From the NCBI GenBank assembly GCA_949127645.1, contig CASBQM010000539.1, positions 1 to 13,094 on the forward strand: a stretch of 13,094 bases of DNA. The letters are read 5' to 3'. A program made the position numbers and the translations under genes. This document shows, in pieces, positions 10,595 through 13,094 of the stretch. Under the pieces are notes generated by a model. That model did not search any database. It saw nothing but the letters and a program-made list of their open reading frames with translations, and was not told where the DNA came from. The DNA is from Synechococcales cyanobacterium PMM_0036 (GTDB taxonomy: Bacteria > Cyanobacteriota > Cyanobacteriia > Elainellales > Elainellaceae). Within the stretch, counting starts at the first letter, position 1. Each line of letters starts with the position of its first letter.

Positions 10595-13094
10595 ATGCAT
10601 CGCCTTGCTACTATACCAGGAGGCTGGAACCCGTCCGCTGAGGGCGTGATTTTTATCGAGCAGCAGCCCGCCCCAATTGTGGTGATCACGGCGGCTGATA
10701 CGGATATCCAGACTCTAGCGGCAGCAACCGCCCACTTGCCCCATGATTTTCCGGCTCTGCGGGTCGTGAATTTGCTACAACTCCAGCAGCAGCTCACGAT
10801 CGACACCTATGCCGACGAGGTGTTGGCAAGCGCTCAGGTCATCATTGTTCGGCTAATTGGCGGACAGTCTTACTGGAGCTATGGGCTAGAAGTGGTTGAA
10901 GAAACGGTGGCGCGATCGGGTGCCGTCTTAATCGTGCTTCCGGGAGATGAACGCCCTGATCCCACCTTGGTCAGCCACTCTACGGCGGTTTTGAGCAAGG
11001 TCAATCAGGTGTGGCAGTATTTCATTGAGGCAGGCGTAGAAAATTACCAAAATCTGCTGAAGTTTGTCGCTACCGAATTTCTGGCTCACCCAACCGACTA
11101 TCAGCCGCCTCAGCCTGTGCCGCGCATCGGAATTTATGGGACGCTTGACCAGAATAATTGGAGTCAGCCACTAACATCAGGTGTTGGCATTATCTTCTAC
11201 CGGGCGCACTATTTGTCTGGGAATACGATGGCGATCGATGCGCTCTGCCGCGCTTTGGTTGCGCGTGACCTTACCCCCGTACCGATCTTCGTGTCATCGC
11301 TCAAAGAGCCGGATGTGCAGTCTGAGCTAATTCGCTACTGTCAGGGCACAAAGTGTCAGAAAGCTGAGTGTCCGCCCCTTGCCTGTCAGCTCGTCAAGTG
11401 TCAAAAAGCTGAACCTAAAGGCGTTGATCTGTTGCTAAACACCACTAGCTTCGCCCTCGCTAGCCTCAAGACCGACACGCCCCAGGTTGATCTCTGGGAA
11501 ACTCTGAATTTGCCCGTGTTTCAGGTGATTCTGAGCGGTGGCACAAAGGCAGCCTGGGAATCGGGTTCTCAGGGTCTAACGCCCCGCGATATGGCGATGA
11601 ATGTGGCGCTACCAGAGGTAGATGGTCGAATCATTACACGGGCAGTTTCATTTAAGGCAGTGCAAGCTCAGAATGCCGAACTGCAAACGGATGTGGTGGT
11701 GTATGAACCCGATCGATCGCGTATCAACTTTGTGGCGGATCTGGCGACAAAATGGGTGAATCTCCGTCAAACCCCGATCGCCGATCGCAAAATTGCGCTG
11801 ATTCTTGCCAACTATCCTAATCGAGACGGACGCTTAGCCAATGGCGTAGGGCTGGATACTCCCGCAAGCTGTGTCGAAATCCTCAAAACCTTTCAGCAAG
11901 CAGGATACACCGTTGGGGAAATTCCTGAAAGCAGCGATGCTTTGATGCAGCAGCTTATCTCTGGCGTGACTAACGATCCGGAGTCTGTTGGAATGCGATC
12001 GATCAGGCAATCCTTATCTCTTGATGAGTATCAAACTCATTTTCAAACTTTACCCTCTGCCGTACAAACTGGCATCCAAACTCGGTGGGGCGCACCTGAG
12101 GAAACGGATGGTTTTCCGATCGCTGGAATTCATTTTGGCAACGTTTTCGTGGGTATTCAACCTGCACGAGGATACGATCGTGATCCTTCCTTCAACTATC
12201 ATGCGCCCGATCTAGAACCGCCCCATTTCTATCTCGCTTTTTATCACTGGATCAAGACTCAATTTGCGGCTCATGCGATCGTCCATGTCGGTAAACATGG
12301 CAATCTAGAATGGCTACCCGGCAAGAGCGTGGCGCTGTCAGAAAACTGCTACCCAGAAGCCGTATTTGGCGCAATGCCTCACTTCTACCCGTTTATCGTC
12401 AATGATCCAGGAGAAGGATCTCAGGCAAAGCGGCGATCGCAAGCCGTCATTCTAGATCACCTCACGCCCCCGATGACTCGCGCCGAGCTTTACGGCAGTC
12501 TGCATCAGCTAGAGGGCTTAATTGATGAATATTATGAGGCGCAAACCCTCGATCCGGGACGGGTTGAATTGATCCGCGATCGCCTGACTCAGCTCATCTG
12601 TCAGGAAAATCTTCACAAGGATTTGGGCATCGAAACCGAATTATCTGACGAAGCAATCGCCGCCGTACTAACTGCCGCAGACGGTTACTTGTGTGAGCTG
12701 AAGGAAGCCCAGATTCGAGATGGTCTACATATCTTTGGGCAATGCCCCGTCGATCGGCAGTTACGAGATTTGGTGGTGGCGATCGCCCGAAACCCCAACG
12801 CTAATCGTCTGGGTTTAACGCGAGCCATTGCCCAGGACTGGCAGCTAGATTTCGATCCGCTCACCGCTAATTTAGGTGAATTGCTTCAAGTTCAACATCC
12901 TGAACTACAAACCTGCCGCATTGTTGGGGATGCCGTTGAAATCATTGAAGAGTATGCCGCAGAACTGGTTGAGAGAATTATTAAAGCAGAGGAAGTAAAC
13001 CACGTTGGGGAGAGAACTCGACAGGAATTGACCTGGGTGAGCGATCGCCTTCTCCCTGCTTTACGTCAAACCGATCGAGAGCTAATTAACCTCC
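10595..13094 (+). CDS. cobN: cobaltochelatase subunit CobN, 3' end outside the window
   Basis: An open frame of 833 codons runs off the right edge without a stop; full CobN proteins are usually around 1,250-1,300 residues. The start MHRLATIPGGWNPSAEG is typical of cyanobacterial CobN, so I place it at ATG 10595 although no ribosome site precedes it. The family core is clear: VHVGKHGNLEWLPGK (563-577), followed by NCYPEAVFGAMPHFYPFIVNDPGEGSQAKRRSQAVILDHLTPPM. CobN is the large ring-binding subunit that inserts cobalt into hydrogenobyrinate a,c-diamide with ATPase partners; in cyanobacteria those partners may be the magnesium-chelatase subunits. The frame is unbroken. It carries a cysteine-rich repeat insertion at 249-273 that I do not know from other members. 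Relatedness to ChlH is expected, but the N-terminus and the cbiA neighbour favour CobN. Confidence 0.93.
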   Translation, partial: MHRLATIPGGWNPSAEGVIFIEQQPAPIVVITAADTDIQTLAAATAHLPHDFPALRVVNLLQLQQQLTIDTYADEVLASAQVIIVRLIGGQSYWSYGLEVVEETVARSGAVLIVLPGDERPDPTLVSHSTAVLSKVNQVWQYFIEAGVENYQNLLKFVATEFLAHPTDYQPPQPVPRIGIYGTLDQNNWSQPLTSGVGIIFYRAHYLSGNTMAIDALCRALVARDLTPVPIFVSSLKEPDVQSELIRYCQGTKCQKAECPPLACQLVKCQKAEPKGVDLLLNTTSFALASLKTDTPQVDLWETLNLPVFQVILSGGTKAAWESGSQGLTPRDMAMNVALPEVDGRIITRAVSFKAVQAQNAELQTDVVVYEPDRSRINFVADLATKWVNLRQTPIADRKIALILANYPNRDGRLANGVGLDTPASCVEILKTFQQAGYTVGEIPESSDALMQQLISGVTNDPESVGMRSIRQSLSLDEYQTHFQTLPSAVQTGIQTRWGAPEETDGFPIAGIHFGNVFVGIQPARGYDRDPSFNYHAPDLEPPHFYLAFYHWIKTQFAAHAIVHVGKHGNLEWLPGKSVALSENCYPEAVFGAMPHFYPFIVNDPGEGSQAKRRSQAVILDHLTPPMTRAELYGSLHQLEGLIDEYYEAQTLDPGRVELIRDRLTQLICQENLHKDLGIETELSDEAIAAVLTAADGYLCELKEAQIRDGLHIFGQCPVDRQLRDLVVAIARNPNANRLGLTRAIAQDWQLDFDPLTANLGELLQVQHPELQTCRIVGDAVEIIEEYAAELVERIIKAEEVNHVGERTRQELTWVSDRLLPALRQTDRELINL
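11339..11413 (+). repeat. 15-bp coding repeat in cobN giving a cysteine every fifth residue
   Basis: Five consecutive 15-bp units each begin with the codon TGT, placing Cys at 249, 254, 259, 264 and 269. Three units have the pattern CQxAE or CQGTK, a fourth is CQLVK and the third is CPPLA. Units two and five (CQKAE) are nearly identical at DNA level, consistent with tandem duplication and later drift. Confidence 0.9.

Noticed and set aside
10384..10806. Minus-strand reading of 140 codons across the cbiA-cobN junction
   Set aside because: It is antisense to cobN and out of frame with cbiA, both of which have strong family motifs.

Overview
The window looks like a chromosomal segment of a cyanobacterium. 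The octamer GCGATCGC (HIP1) recurs throughout: I found at least twenty copies outside 5600-8139. The gene set fits as well, with cobN and cbiA of corrin synthesis, cofG for the deazaflavin F0, and an alr0857-like small protein. The order I read as family-typical is consistent with a filamentous or large-genome cyanobacterium, but I cannot name the species.

Layout. 1-1481 (minus): the start of an FAD monooxygenase behind a complete 8-oxoguanine deaminase, probably one purine-degradation operon (8-oxoguanine to urate, then urate oxidation). 1634-2893 (plus): a PAP2 phosphatase and a DUF2127 membrane protein, probably cotranscribed. 2977-3843 (plus): an exported or membrane-anchored ThuA-like protein, convergent with a small alr0857-like protein at 3849-4244 (minus). 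4245-5193: a repeat-rich stretch with 13- to 18-bp tandem duplications, a double hairpin and one doubtful minus-strand gene. 5194-5529 (plus): a small ribbon-helix-helix protein.

5600-8139 is the most interesting part: a Type II restriction-modification module (SinI-like endonuclease and a C5-cytosine methyltransferase, tail to tail) that has the anatomy of a single integron gene cassette. An attC-like site (8060-8145) closes its right end. The left end carries a core site that matches the attC 5' arm. Removing exactly 5600-8139 rebuilds a clean 16-bp tandem repeat at the junction. No integrase or other cassette is visible. The window contains only one GGWCC pentamer that I could find, the site expected for a SinI-like enzyme. 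It lies inside the methyltransferase gene, while the isomeric word CCWGG is common.

8196-13094: cofG (plus), cbiA (minus) and the first 833 codons of cobN (plus). These genes are tightly packed, with cofG and cbiA overlapping at their 3' ends and cbiA and cobN diverging across 21 bp. CobN carries an unusual insertion in which cysteine falls at every fifth residue for five units, encoded by a 15-bp repeat.

No tRNA, rRNA, CRISPR array or complete insertion sequence was recognised. All counts were made by eye.
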